From Lustribacter sp965277075 (lineage in GTDB: Bacteria; Vulcanimicrobiota; Vulcanimicrobiia; Vulcanimicrobiales; Vulcanimicrobiaceae), in assembly GCA_965277075.1 (NCBI GenBank), contig OZ255707.1, forward strand, positions 3,224,001 to 3,288,000: 64,000 nucleotides of DNA, read 5' to 3'. This document shows, piece by piece, positions 25,418-34,350 of the stretch. Numbering within the stretch: the first letter of the stretch is position 1; every line of letters starts with the position of its first letter. Made by a program: the position numbers and the translations under genes. The notes under the pieces were generated by a model that saw nothing but the letters and a program-made list of their open reading frames with translations, searched no databases and was not told where the DNA came from.

Positions 25418-26953
25418 ATGGCGACACGTACGACTGTATGGATTGCCGGGGACCAGTGCACGATCCGGAATTCGGCGCTGGCGTCGGTTTCGCGCGAGAA
25501 CGCCGTCGTCCTGATGATCGAATCGATCGATCGCGGGCGGCTGCAGCGCTATCACAAGCGCAAGCTCGCGCTGATCTATGCCGTGATGCGGCATTTCGCC
25601 GACGATCTGCGCCGCGATGGTTGGACCGTCGATTACCGGAGCGAAGAGCGGGATTTCGCGGCCGGCATGGCGCGGCATGTCGAAGCGTACCGGCCCGAGC
25701 GCATCGTCCTCATGCAGCAATCCGAATGGGGCGCGAACGAAGCGATGAGCGCCTTCGCGGACGCGCACGGCGTGCCGGTCGACATCACGCCGCACTCGAA
25801 CTTCATCTCGACGTCCGAGGATTACGATCGTCACCTGCGCGGTGAGAAGCCGCGCGTGACGATGGAAGTGTTTTACCGCGGCATGCGTCGTTCGACGGGC
25901 CTGCTGATGGACGGCAAAACGCCCGCCGGGGGCAGCTGGAATTACGACTCCGCGAACCGGCGTCCGCCGAAGGCCGGGCTGCGCTTTCCGGCGGTGACGC
26001 GCTTCGAACCCGACGAGTTGACACGCTCGGCGATCGCGATGGTCGAACGGCACTTTCCGGACAATCCGGGGACGCTCGACGGCTTCGCACTGGCGGTTTC
26101 GCGCACCGAAGCGCTACGTGCGCTCGAACACTTCGTCGTCGACCGGCTCCCGACGTTTGGTCCGTGGCAGGATGCGATGGTCGCCGGCGAACGCGAGATG
26201 TCGCATTCGCACCTCGCGTATGCGATCAACACCGGCCTCTTGCACCCGCTGGAAGTTGCCGAGCGTGCGGAACTCGCGTACCGGCGCGGCGACGCGCCGC
26301 TCGCGTCGACCGAAGGGTTTATCCGCCAGCTTATCGGTTGGCGCGAATTCGTCTGGCGCGTGTACTGGAAACGCATGCCGTCCTATCGCGAGCGTAACGC
26401 GCTGGGCGCGACGATGCCGCTCCCGCGCTTCTACCGCACGGGAGCGACATCGATGTTCTGCCTCGCCGACGTGCTCGGCGGCGTCATCGAAACGGGCTAC
26501 GCGCATCATATCGCGCGGCTGATGATCCTCGGTAATTTTGCGCTGATCGCCGGCTGCGAGCCGAAAGAGACCAACGATTGGTTCTGGTCGATGTTCATCG
26601 ACGCATACGACTGGGTCATGGAGCCCAATGTGATCGGGATGACGCTCCACGCCGACGGAGGCGAGGTCGGGACAAAGCCGTACGCGGCATCCGCGAACTA
26701 CATTAATACGATGTCCGACTACTGCGGACGGTGCTGGTACGATCCAAAACAAACGGTCGGCGAACGCGCGTGCCCGTTCAACGCGCTGTATTGGGATTTC
26801 ATCGACCGCAACACGCCGCGTTTTGCTCGCAATGGACGCATGGCCGTGATCGTGCGCGCCTGGCAACGGCGGGAACCATCCGTCGCCGCAGCGATTCGCA
26901 GCCGCGCCGCCGACGTCCGGGCGCGGCTGGCCGGCGACACCGCTAGCGTGTAA
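25418..26953 (+). CDS. FeS-type bacterial cryptochrome/(6-4) photolyase (PhrB family)
   Basis: A 511-residue protein of the iron-sulfur photolyase family. The four cluster cysteines are C348 (TSMFC) or C380 (IAGCEPKE), C436 and C439 (DYCGRCWY) and C452 (ERACPF); the spacing of C436/C439/C452 matches characterised PhrB. FAD-pocket and helical-domain blocks such as REFVWRVYWKRMPSYRERN and WFWSMFIDAYDWVMEPNVIGM are present. It should repair UV (6-4) photoproducts using blue light. The start ATG follows a 74-base divergent gap from the ABC ATPase. Other family members act as photoreceptors, which cannot be excluded. Confidence 0.9.
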   Translation: MATRTTVWIAGDQCTIRNSALASVSRENAVVLMIESIDRGRLQRYHKRKLALIYAVMRHFADDLRRDGWTVDYRSEERDFAAGMARHVEAYRPERIVLMQQSEWGANEAMSAFADAHGVPVDITPHSNFISTSEDYDRHLRGEKPRVTMEVFYRGMRRSTGLLMDGKTPAGGSWNYDSANRRPPKAGLRFPAVTRFEPDELTRSAIAMVERHFPDNPGTLDGFALAVSRTEALRALEHFVVDRLPTFGPWQDAMVAGEREMSHSHLAYAINTGLLHPLEVAERAELAYRRGDAPLASTEGFIRQLIGWREFVWRVYWKRMPSYRERNALGATMPLPRFYRTGATSMFCLADVLGGVIETGYAHHIARLMILGNFALIAGCEPKETNDWFWSMFIDAYDWVMEPNVIGMTLHADGGEVGTKPYAASANYINTMSDYCGRCWYDPKQTVGERACPFNALYWDFIDRNTPRFARNGRMAVIVRAWQRREPSVAAAIRSRAADVRARLAGDTASV

Positions 26954-26982
26954 CCAAGCGACGATATGGGCAAGACAGCGCC

Positions 26983-27354
26983 ATGATTCACAAACGTTCT
27001 CATTTGGTTCCCGTCGTTTCGGTGCTGATGATCGTGCTTGCCCTCGCCGTTGGTGGAGTCGCCTCGGCGGTGAAAGCCGGATCGCAAGTGTACGAGGGCC
27101 TCGTCAAGCATATCTCGACCTCAAGCTTGCAAGTCTTCAATCCGACGACGAAAAAGACGTTGTCGTTCGTCTTGGTCCCGCGCTTCGGCAACGTGTTTAA
27201 AAAGGACGGCCGAACGTCAGCGAGCGTTTCCGATCTCCAGGCCGGCCAGTATGTCAAAGTTTATTACGATCAAAAAGCGCTCGGCGTCGTTCATGCGGAT
27301 CGCATTCTGATCATGAGCAGCAATAATACGGCCGTGAAATCTCAGAAGACGTAA
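26983..27354 (+). CDS. Small secreted DUF5666-like protein
   Basis: A 123-residue protein with a clear signal peptide (hydrophobic VVSVLMIVLALAVGGVASA). The mature part is a short beta-rich domain in which VYEGLVKHISTSSLQVF and LQAGQYVKVYYDQKALGVV resemble the OB-like DUF5666 domain. No catalytic residues are seen and the function is unknown. It ends 10 bases before the EAL/GGDEF gene and may be co-transcribed with it. Confidence 0.65.
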   Translation: MIHKRSHLVPVVSVLMIVLALAVGGVASAVKAGSQVYEGLVKHISTSSLQVFNPTTKKTLSFVLVPRFGNVFKKDGRTSASVSDLQAGQYVKVYYDQKALGVVHADRILIMSSNNTAVKSQKT

Positions 27355-27361
27355 AGGGAGG

Positions 27362-27396
27362 CTCATGGTCTGCGCGGTGGGAACGCAGACCATGAG
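27362..27396 (+). promoter_or_regulatory. 13-bp perfect hairpin over the start of the EAL gene
   Basis: CTCATGGTCTGCG (27362-27374) and its exact complement CGCAGACCATGAG (27384-27396) enclose a nine-base loop. The two arms contain the two possible start codons, ATG at 27365 and ATG at 27392, and the ribosome-binding site AAAGGGAGG (27353-27361) touches the stem. No T-run follows, so it is not an obvious terminator. In RNA the stem could hide the start codons. Confidence 0.7.
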
Positions 27397-29935
27397 GGTG
27401 CTACATACCGAGATTCCGCGAGAGGCTCGTCCGCGGGCCGGCCACCGGCGGCGCGTTGAACGCGTGGCCTATTATCTTGTAGCCGGCCTCTTCGCGGCGG
27501 TCACGCCGTTCGCTCGGCGCCCCGGCTTCGACATTCCAGGTTTTCGCGATACGGTCTTTCTCTCGTCGGCGTTTGCGGCGGCTGCGACGTTTGCGGTTCT
27601 GGTTGCGCTCTGGCGCGCGAAGCCCCGTTCGTCGTTGCTCGTGCTCGCACAGGCATATGCGTTGGCGGTTGCCGGGATCATCGGCGGACTGATCATGCTG
27701 CCCGCGACGGCGCCGTACCTCTTCTTGACGTGGCACCTGCTGTTCGCGTTGGTGGCACTGCTTTACGTTACGCTGCGTCGCCGAGCGAGTACCCTGCGTG
27801 GCCCGGTCCCGACGACGGGCTGGATGCTGCCGCTCGTGCTGCCCGCCGGGATTTCGTTCGGAGTTCTGGTCGCGGTCGCGCTCGTCGGCAGGTATCTCCC
27901 GGTCTTCGTGCCGGGCCAGCGCTTTGCGGCCGGTCCGGTCTTCTATCTCGATGTCGTCGCCTTGCTCTCGATGTGCGGTGCCGGTGTCGCCGTGCTGCGT
28001 TTGCGACGCCGCGATTACGTCGACGTTGCGCTGGGGCTGACGCTTGCGGGTCTCGCGATCGAACTCGCACTCAATCTTTTTTCGACGCGGCCGTCGAGCG
28101 TCGGATGGACGGCCGCACGTCTTTCGATGCTGGCATCGTGCACGTTCGTCTTGATCGGCACCGGCATGCAGCTCATTGCAACGTACCGCACGACGTTCAC
28201 GCTGCGCGACCGTTTGCGCGTTGAAACGGCGCGTTCGAACGAGCGTTCCCGGCGAATGGACGCCTTGTGGACTCTCGCGCGAGATCCGCATCGCGACGAA
28301 GACCGTATTGCACGCATCATCGCCGAAGGTGCGACTGCGTTAGCGGGTGCGCACAGTAGTGTGACGGGACGTCTTTACACACCGAACGATTGTCCTGCCG
28401 CCGACGCCGACGTCATGTCGGTCGCGCAAGCGCCGAACGCCGTGCGCGTGTGGGCGCAGCCGCATCCGAGTGTCGCCGCATCATTCGAGGTCGATCGCTG
28501 CACGTACGTCCTGCACTTCGCGCGCAACGGAACCGCCGCCGGCTTCGACGCCGACGACTTGGTCTTCGTGCAAGTGCTCTCGACGCTCTGCGCTGAGACG
28601 CTCGAGCAGACCGGGCGCCGGGAGCGGATGCAGTATCAAGCCGAGCGCGAGATCCTTACCGGTTGCTACAATGCGACGATGCTGCGCTCGCGGCTGGTCG
28701 GCGCCGTTCGCGACGGCGACGGCGCGTTGCTCACCGTTCGCATTGCGAATCTGCGCGACATCGGCCGCACGCTCGGACGTCTTGCGGCGGACGCAATCGT
28801 CGTTGAGATCGCCGCATTGCTTGCCGGAACCGCTGCCGGCGACGAACTTGTTGCACGGGCCGCCGACGACACGTTCGGTATCTTGATGCCGGGAACATCG
28901 CAGGCGCAGGCCGGCGTCCGTGTCGCGGCGTTCGCGGAGGCGGTCGATCGATCGTTCGATCTCGGCGACCGCACCGGCCGTGCGTCGATCGACGTGATTT
29001 CGCGTTTGCGTGCGGTCGTCTTCGAGCGCGGCAACGACGCCGAAGCCGTCCTAACCCAAGCGTCGTTCGACGACGACGGCGCTCTCGGATCGGAGCGCGT
29101 GAAGATCGTCGTTTACGACCGCGAACACAACCGGCGCTACGCGGAGAGGCGCGATTTGCTCGCCGAGTTGCGCTCCGGTATCGAACGGCAAGAGATTACG
29201 GCGTATTACCAGCCGTATATCAGTTTAGCGTCGGGGAAGGTCGTCGGGGCAGAAGCCCTGATGCGCTGGGAACACCCGCAGCGCGGCCTCATGGAACCGC
29301 AGCAGTTTATGGGGATGGCACAGGAATGGGGCCTGATGCCGGCGCTCGGCGCGTCGGTGATCGATCGCGTTTTCGACGACATCGCGTTGATGCGCAAAAA
29401 CATTCCGGCGCTGCGCGTGTACATCAACCTCGACGCAGCCGGCTTCGAGTCCAGCAGTTTGATCGACGATTTGCGGAGCCACGCCGCGCGCGCCGGCGTG
29501 CCGCTGGCGGCGCTCGGCGTCGAGATCACGGAGACGACCGCGATGCGCGACATCAGCGCCGCGCAAGCGGTAATGGAAGCGCTCCACCGCGCCGAGATCG
29601 CGATCGCCCTCGACGACTTCGGCACCGGCTTCTCGTCGCTCGCCTATCTCAAACAGTATCCGGTGGACGTCATCAAGATCGACCGGAGTTTTGTCGCCGG
29701 ATTACCGCACGATCCGTTCGACGTCGCGCTCGTCGGCGCGATCGTCGCCGTTGCGGAGGCGTTCGGGATGCGCGTACATGCCGAGGGGGTCGAGACGTCC
29801 GAACAGGTGGAGTGGCTGCGTGTCAGCGGCTGCGCGAGCGTGCAGGGATACTACTTCGCGCGCGCGTTGCCGATCGAGAAGTTCGTCGGCTACACGGCCA
29901 TGGCGGGCGCCGGGATATCGGCCGGACGTACGTAG
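27365..29935 (+). CDS. Membrane GGDEF-EAL protein, likely cyclic-di-GMP phosphodiesterase
   Basis: An 856-residue protein (847 if it starts at the ATG at 27392). The first 290 residues hold about eight transmembrane helices, followed by a GAF-like stretch, a GGDEF-type domain and a C-terminal EAL domain. The GGDEF motif is degenerate (ADDTF in ARAADDTFGILMPG), so cyclase activity is unlikely. The EAL domain is intact: GAEALMRWEHPQ, EITETTAM, DDFGTGFSS, KIDRSFV and AEGVET. It should degrade c-di-GMP, sensing through its membrane region. The last 46 bases overlap the converging bchL 3' end. Confidence 0.88.
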   Translation: MVCAVGTQTMRVLHTEIPREARPRAGHRRRVERVAYYLVAGLFAAVTPFARRPGFDIPGFRDTVFLSSAFAAAATFAVLVALWRAKPRSSLLVLAQAYALAVAGIIGGLIMLPATAPYLFLTWHLLFALVALLYVTLRRRASTLRGPVPTTGWMLPLVLPAGISFGVLVAVALVGRYLPVFVPGQRFAAGPVFYLDVVALLSMCGAGVAVLRLRRRDYVDVALGLTLAGLAIELALNLFSTRPSSVGWTAARLSMLASCTFVLIGTGMQLIATYRTTFTLRDRLRVETARSNERSRRMDALWTLARDPHRDEDRIARIIAEGATALAGAHSSVTGRLYTPNDCPAADADVMSVAQAPNAVRVWAQPHPSVAASFEVDRCTYVLHFARNGTAAGFDADDLVFVQVLSTLCAETLEQTGRRERMQYQAEREILTGCYNATMLRSRLVGAVRDGDGALLTVRIANLRDIGRTLGRLAADAIVVEIAALLAGTAAGDELVARAADDTFGILMPGTSQAQAGVRVAAFAEAVDRSFDLGDRTGRASIDVISRLRAVVFERGNDAEAVLTQASFDDDGALGSERVKIVVYDREHNRRYAERRDLLAELRSGIERQEITAYYQPYISLASGKVVGAEALMRWEHPQRGLMEPQQFMGMAQEWGLMPALGASVIDRVFDDIALMRKNIPALRVYINLDAAGFESSSLIDDLRSHAARAGVPLAALGVEITETTAMRDISAAQAVMEALHRAEIAIALDDFGTGFSSLAYLKQYPVDVIKIDRSFVAGLPHDPFDVALVGAIVAVAEAFGMRVHAEGVETSEQVEWLRVSGCASVQGYYFARALPIEKFVGYTAMAGAGISAGRT

Positions 29936-30726
29936 TCCGCACCGAGTTGCGTGAAGAGTTCGCGTTCCGGAATCGGCGTCGGAACGACGAGCGGAATGCC
30001 GTCGAGCAGTCGTTGCGCGAGGTCCATCCAAGGTGCACCGATGAAGCCGCTCGGATCTTGCTCGAACACGGTCTGTGCGGTGAGCCGCGACTTGCGGACG
30101 CCGTCGTTTTCGGGAATGCACGTCAACACCTTCGACCCAATGCGTGCCGCGTACGGTCCGACCAGTTCGGCGTTGCTCGCGCGATTGGCGACGATGCCGG
30201 CCAGTGTTCCACCGCCGGACTTCTGCTTGATGCAGATCGCGGTCGCGATACGATTGGCCGCGAAGATCGAGTCGAAATCGTTCGTCGCAACGATGATCAC
30301 TTGTTCGGAGTGTTGCAGCGGGGCGGAGAAACCGCCGCACACGACATCGCCGAGAACGTCGAACACCATGACGTCGTAGTTTTTGTACACACCGAATTTC
30401 TCGAGCAGCTTGACGGTCTCGCCGACGACGTAGCCGCCGCACCCGGCACCGGCGGGCGGGCCGCCGGCTTCCACGCAGTCGACGCCGAATTTCCCACGGA
30501 CGATGATGTCGTCGTGCTCGATTTCGTCGGTCTTGAACTTGTTCTCCGAGAGAACTTCGACGACGGTCGGAATCAGGTAGCCGGTCAGCGTGAACGTCGA
30601 GTCGTGTTTAGGATCGCAACCGACTTGGATGGTCGATTTTCCCAGGCGTCCGAACGCAGCCGAGAGGTTCGAGGAAAACGTACTCTTCCCAATCCCACCC
30701 TTACCGTAGACCGCGATCTTCAACAT
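29890..30726 (-). CDS. bchL: Light-independent protochlorophyllide reductase iron protein
   Basis: A 278-residue NifH-like ATPase starting at MLKIAVYGKGGIGKST. The P-loop is at residues 7-15, GCDPKHDS at 36-43, and the cluster cysteines fit at C96 (GAGCGGYVV) and C130 (GDVVCGGFS), 34 residues apart as in BchL. It passes electrons to BchNB. Unlike many pigment clusters, bchL is separate from bchN and bchB, alone between an EAL gene and a kinase-like gene, with a perfect palindrome in its upstream gap. Its 3' end overlaps the EAL gene by 46 bases. Confidence 0.95.
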   Translation of the reverse strand: MLKIAVYGKGGIGKSTFSSNLSAAFGRLGKSTIQVGCDPKHDSTFTLTGYLIPTVVEVLSENKFKTDEIEHDDIIVRGKFGVDCVEAGGPPAGAGCGGYVVGETVKLLEKFGVYKNYDVMVFDVLGDVVCGGFSAPLQHSEQVIIVATNDFDSIFAANRIATAICIKQKSGGGTLAGIVANRASNAELVGPYAARIGSKVLTCIPENDGVRKSRLTAQTVFEQDPSGFIGAPWMDLAQRLLDGIPLVVPTPIPERELFTQLGADYVRPADIPAPAMAV

Positions 30727-30759
30727 GGATTCAGCGTACGTCGGTGGCCGGCTTGCAAC

Positions 30760-30775
30760 GGTGATAACCATCACC
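30760..30775. repeat. Inverted repeat in the bchL upstream gap
   Basis: GGTGATAACCATCACC is a perfect 6-4-6 inverted repeat. It lies 34 bases upstream of the bchL start and 16 bases before the divergent kinase-like gene, a position suited to an operator. It is too short to prove binding. Confidence 0.45.
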
Positions 30776-30791
30776 AGCGTCTGGACAGGTA

Positions 30792-31403
30792 GTGATCGTG
30801 ACGATTTCTCGCGAGTACGGCGCGCTCGGACGAGCCGTTACTCGCGGCGTGGCGCACCGGCTCGGCTACCGGCTCGTCGACGACGACCTTCCGGTGGTCG
30901 TCGCGGCCCGTTTGGGGACGTCGCCCGAAATGGTCGAGAATGTCGAGAACCGCAGTTCGGGCTTCGGCGAGCGTTTTTTGCGCTCGCTGAGTTCGGCTGT
31001 CCCGGAGGCCTTCCAGCCGGCGGCGGCCGAGGACGACCTCTCGGACGCCGCCTTGCGGGAAGTGGAGCGGCTCATTCGTGAAGCGGCCGACCGCGGCAAT
31101 GTCGTCGTCGTCGGGCGAATGGGCAACGCGATCCTCGCCCCGCGCCCGGATCTCGTGCGCGTCTTCCTTACGGCGCCCGTTCCCTGGCGCGCCGCGCACA
31201 TTGCGGAGTCGCTGCAGGTCAGCGAGCCGGCTGCGCGGACGGAGATCGCGCGCGTCGACGCGGGCCGCCGCGCGTTCGCGCGCGAGCGCTACGACGTCGT
31301 GTGGGGCGACCGGCATAACTACGACCTGATCGTCGACGTGTCGGCATTCGGCGTCGACGGAACGGTCGCGATCATAACGGCCGCGACCGGCGAGCGCGCA
31401 TGA
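30792..31403 (+). CDS. Cytidylate-kinase-like protein
   Basis: A 203-residue protein (GTG start) of the cytidylate kinase-like family. The N-terminus VTISREYGALGRAVTRGVAHRLGYRLVDDD resembles the P-loop region of CMP kinase-like proteins, and NVVVVGRMGNAILA with the later RVFLTAPVPWR block matches the LID-side segment. The canonical glycine-rich GxGGKST loop is not present, so kinase activity is unproven. It overlaps the MFS gene by four bases (ATGA) and may have nothing to do with bchL, which lies divergently. Confidence 0.75.
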   Translation: MIVTISREYGALGRAVTRGVAHRLGYRLVDDDLPVVVAARLGTSPEMVENVENRSSGFGERFLRSLSSAVPEAFQPAAAEDDLSDAALREVERLIREAADRGNVVVVGRMGNAILAPRPDLVRVFLTAPVPWRAAHIAESLQVSEPAARTEIARVDAGRRAFARERYDVVWGDRHNYDLIVDVSAFGVDGTVAIITAATGERA

Positions 31404-32659
31404 AGACGGCCGACGCGATCGCCGGCGAACTGCCGGTCCCCAACCCGCAGGGAAGTTTTCTCGGCCCGTTCCGTTACCGCGACTTCTCGCTGCTGTGGAG
31501 CGGCCTGCTCGTCGGTAATATCGGGACCTGGATGCAGTTTACGGCGCTGGGCTACTACGTCGCCAAGCTCGCGCCGAACGCGGGCGTCGGCTCGTTCTAC
31601 ATCGGTTTGCTCGGCGCTTCGCGTATGGTCCCGGTCCTCATCGCCTCGCCGTTTGCGGGTGTCTTCGCCGATCGATACCCGCGCCGCTTGATTTTGCTGT
31701 CGACCAACGTCCTCACGGCGATCCTCGCGGTGCTGCTCGCGGCGGCGTTGATGACCGACACCGCGACACTGCCCGTCGTGCTGCTGTTGAGCGGATTGCA
31801 AGCAGCGACCCAATCGTTCGACGCACCCGCGCGCCAGAGCTGGGTGCCGCTGATGGTGCCGCGCGAACTCGTCGGTAATGCGATCGGGCTCAACTCGTTC
31901 GCCTTCAACGCGCCGAGCGTCGTTGGTCCGCCGCTGGCCGGACTGTTCATTGCTGCCTCCGGCATCGCGCCGTGTATGATCCTCAACGCGATCGTAAAGT
32001 TCGCGGTTGTCGCGGCGGTGTTGTTGATGCGTCCGGCGGCGACGAGCTCGAAGCAGCGGAACTCGTTTCTCGCCGCGATCCGGGAAGGCATCGCGTTCAT
32101 CTACGGGCACGGTGTTTTGCGCTGGATATATCTGATGCTGATCGTTACCGCGCTCTCGGTGCGTTCCTACAACTTCTTGCTGCCGGCCTACGCGGTGCAC
32201 GTCGTGCATACCGACGCGCGCGGACTCGGCTGGCTGATGGCCGCGGCCGGCGCTGGCGCGATGCTCGGCGCGCTTTCGATCGCCGCACTCAATGTAAAAC
32301 GGCGCGCGCTGATCTGGTTTGTTTCCGGGACGCTCGCGTCGGCCGGGGTGATGGTGCTCGGTCTGACCGATAATTTGATGACGGCGGCGATCATCCTCAC
32401 GGTCATCGGCCTCGGCACGCAGAGCTTCATCGGTTCGTCGAACGTGCTCGTGCAAACGCTCGCCCCCGACGACATGCGCGGTCGCGTCGTCTCGGTGTAC
32501 TCGATGATCTTGCTCGGACTCGTTCCCGGCGGCGCACTCGTGATCGGTTCGATTGCACGCTTCGTCGATCTGCGCATCGTGTTCATCGGCGCGGGCGCGC
32601 TCTGTACGATCATCGGTGTTTGGACATACGCCGCGCATCCGAAGCTGCGCGCCGGCTAG
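31400..32659 (+). CDS. MFS transporter (EntS/MFS_3-like)
   Basis: A 419-residue protein with about twelve transmembrane segments. The first-loop motif region is LIASPFAGVFADRYPRR, in line with MFS exporters. N-terminal FRYRDFSLLWSGLLVGNIGTWMQ resembles the EntS-type MFS_3 family, which exports siderophores and other small molecules. The substrate is unknown. It is coupled to the kinase-like gene by an ATGA overlap. Confidence 0.88.
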   Translation: MKTADAIAGELPVPNPQGSFLGPFRYRDFSLLWSGLLVGNIGTWMQFTALGYYVAKLAPNAGVGSFYIGLLGASRMVPVLIASPFAGVFADRYPRRLILLSTNVLTAILAVLLAAALMTDTATLPVVLLLSGLQAATQSFDAPARQSWVPLMVPRELVGNAIGLNSFAFNAPSVVGPPLAGLFIAASGIAPCMILNAIVKFAVVAAVLLMRPAATSSKQRNSFLAAIREGIAFIYGHGVLRWIYLMLIVTALSVRSYNFLLPAYAVHVVHTDARGLGWLMAAAGAGAMLGALSIAALNVKRRALIWFVSGTLASAGVMVLGLTDNLMTAAIILTVIGLGTQSFIGSSNVLVQTLAPDDMRGRVVSVYSMILLGLVPGGALVIGSIARFVDLRIVFIGAGALCTIIGVWTYAAHPKLRAG

Positions 32660-32695
32660 TGGCACGTTAGTGGCCAGTCACTAGCCGCTAGCGGC

Positions 32696-34291
32696 ATGCT
32701 CGAGATTCTCGTCTTCGTCATCCTTGGCTTCATCGCGGTCTTTGCGGTCGTTGCGAAATGGCTACGCCAGCCGTATCCGATTGTGTTCTTGCTCGGCGGC
32801 ATCGTGCTCGCGATGATCCCGGGCATGCCGACGGTACAGCTCGCTCCGGACCTCGTCTTCCTCGTGTTTCTGCCGCCGCTGATCTTCGGCGACGGGTACG
32901 TGACCGACTGGCGGGATTTCAAACGCTACATTCAGCCGATCTCGTTTTTGGCGACCGGGCTCGTCATCGCAACGTCCGTGTCGGTTGCCTACGTTGCGCA
33001 TTGGCTCATCGGATTGCCGCTCACCGTCGGCTTCGTCCTAGGTGCGATTCTTTCGCCGACCGATACGGTCGCTACCGACGCGATCGCCGAAGCGACGAAT
33101 CTGCCGCGCCGCATCGAGATCATCTTGGGCGGCGAGTCACTCGTGAACGATGCGACGGGCCTCGTGCTTTACAAGTTCGCGGTCGGCGCGGTCGTGGCAG
33201 GGACGTTTTCGTTCACGCTTGCGTTCGGACAATTCTTATACGTCGCGATCGTCGGCGTCGCGATCGGAATCATCGGCGGCGCCGTGATCTCCCGCGTCGG
33301 GCGCTGGCTCTTCGACACGGGGCTGACCGACGACACGGTATCCACCGTCATCACGCTCGTTTCGCCGTACCTCGTATACCTGCTCGCGGATCGAGTCGCC
33401 GCGTCGGGCGTTCTCGCGGCCGCAGCGGGCGGCATTTACGTCAGCCGTAAAGGCGGCGGTTTTTATACGGCCGGCTCGCGCATCGTCGGACGCAGTGTTT
33501 GGAACACGATGTTCTTCCTGTTCAACGGCGCGCTGTTCATCATTCTCGGCTTGCAGCTGCGGACGATTCTGCGCGAATTGCAGATCTTTCCGGCCGCGAC
33601 GCTCGCCGTCTACGGCGGTACGATCGCGCTGACGGTGATCGTCTCGCGCCTCGTATGGGTGGCGATCATCTCGCGCGCGCGACGCTGGTTCGACCGCGAC
33701 ATCGAGCGGCGGGAGGGACCCACGCCGCCGGTTTCGTGGACATTCATCTTAGGCTGGGCGGGGATGCGCGGTATCGTTTCGCTCGCTGCCGCGCTGGCGA
33801 TTCCCGAAACCGTCGCCCCCGGCGTTCCATTCCCCGGACGCGACCTCATCCAGTTCATCACGTTCGTCACGATCCTCACCACGTTGATCGGTCAAGGCTT
33901 GACCCTGCCGATCTTCATTCGCATGTTCAACGTCCACGACGCGAACGTGTCCGAGCAGGAGATCGAAATGGCGCGCCTGCGCGTTTCCGAAGCCGGCTTG
34001 AGGCGGCTTGAGGTGCTCGAGCCGTCGTTCGTTTCGCCGGCGCACTGGGAGATCGCAGGCAAGTTGCGTTCGCGCTATGAGGAGCAAACGATTCACTATC
34101 GCGCGCACGTCGAGGGCACCGGCATGGACGGCGACGAATTACGGCACGACATTACGCGTGGTCTCGTGCGCGAAGTCCTGACCGCCGAACGGACGATGCT
34201 CGACGACTTGCGCCGCCGCGGCAACGTCAGCGATACGATCTACCGGCGCTTGCAGTACGACATCGACCTCGAGGAATCGCTGCTTGCCTGA
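32696..34291 (+). CDS. Na+/H+ antiporter, CPA1 (NhaP) type
   Basis: A 531-residue protein with ten to twelve hydrophobic helices. The CPA1 ion-binding motifs are visible: LSPTDTVATDAI and GESLVNDATGLVLYK, the latter with the ND pair in helix six. The last 130 residues are a soluble tail with charged helices (KLRSRYEEQTIHYRAH). It exchanges cytoplasmic Na+ or K+ with H+. The 36-base gap before it holds direct and inverted TAGTGGC/CACTAG repeats with no visible function. Confidence 0.92.
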   Translation: MLEILVFVILGFIAVFAVVAKWLRQPYPIVFLLGGIVLAMIPGMPTVQLAPDLVFLVFLPPLIFGDGYVTDWRDFKRYIQPISFLATGLVIATSVSVAYVAHWLIGLPLTVGFVLGAILSPTDTVATDAIAEATNLPRRIEIILGGESLVNDATGLVLYKFAVGAVVAGTFSFTLAFGQFLYVAIVGVAIGIIGGAVISRVGRWLFDTGLTDDTVSTVITLVSPYLVYLLADRVAASGVLAAAAGGIYVSRKGGGFYTAGSRIVGRSVWNTMFFLFNGALFIILGLQLRTILRELQIFPAATLAVYGGTIALTVIVSRLVWVAIISRARRWFDRDIERREGPTPPVSWTFILGWAGMRGIVSLAAALAIPETVAPGVPFPGRDLIQFITFVTILTTLIGQGLTLPIFIRMFNVHDANVSEQEIEMARLRVSEAGLRRLEVLEPSFVSPAHWEIAGKLRSRYEEQTIHYRAHVEGTGMDGDELRHDITRGLVREVLTAERTMLDDLRRRGNVSDTIYRRLQYDIDLEESLLA

Positions 34292-34350
34292 CCCCAGTGA
34301 CAGGGCACCTGTTGTTTTGGCGTACGGACGGCCGGGAAAACCGATCGCGT

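Noticed and set aside
29326..30792. A 488-codon plus-strand frame across the EAL gene and bchL
   Set aside because: Arg-rich out-of-frame reading of two identified genes.
32660..32695. TAGTGGC/CACTAG repeats before the antiporter gene as a mobile element or attachment site
   Set aside because: Too short and imperfect; no target duplication or associated recombinase.
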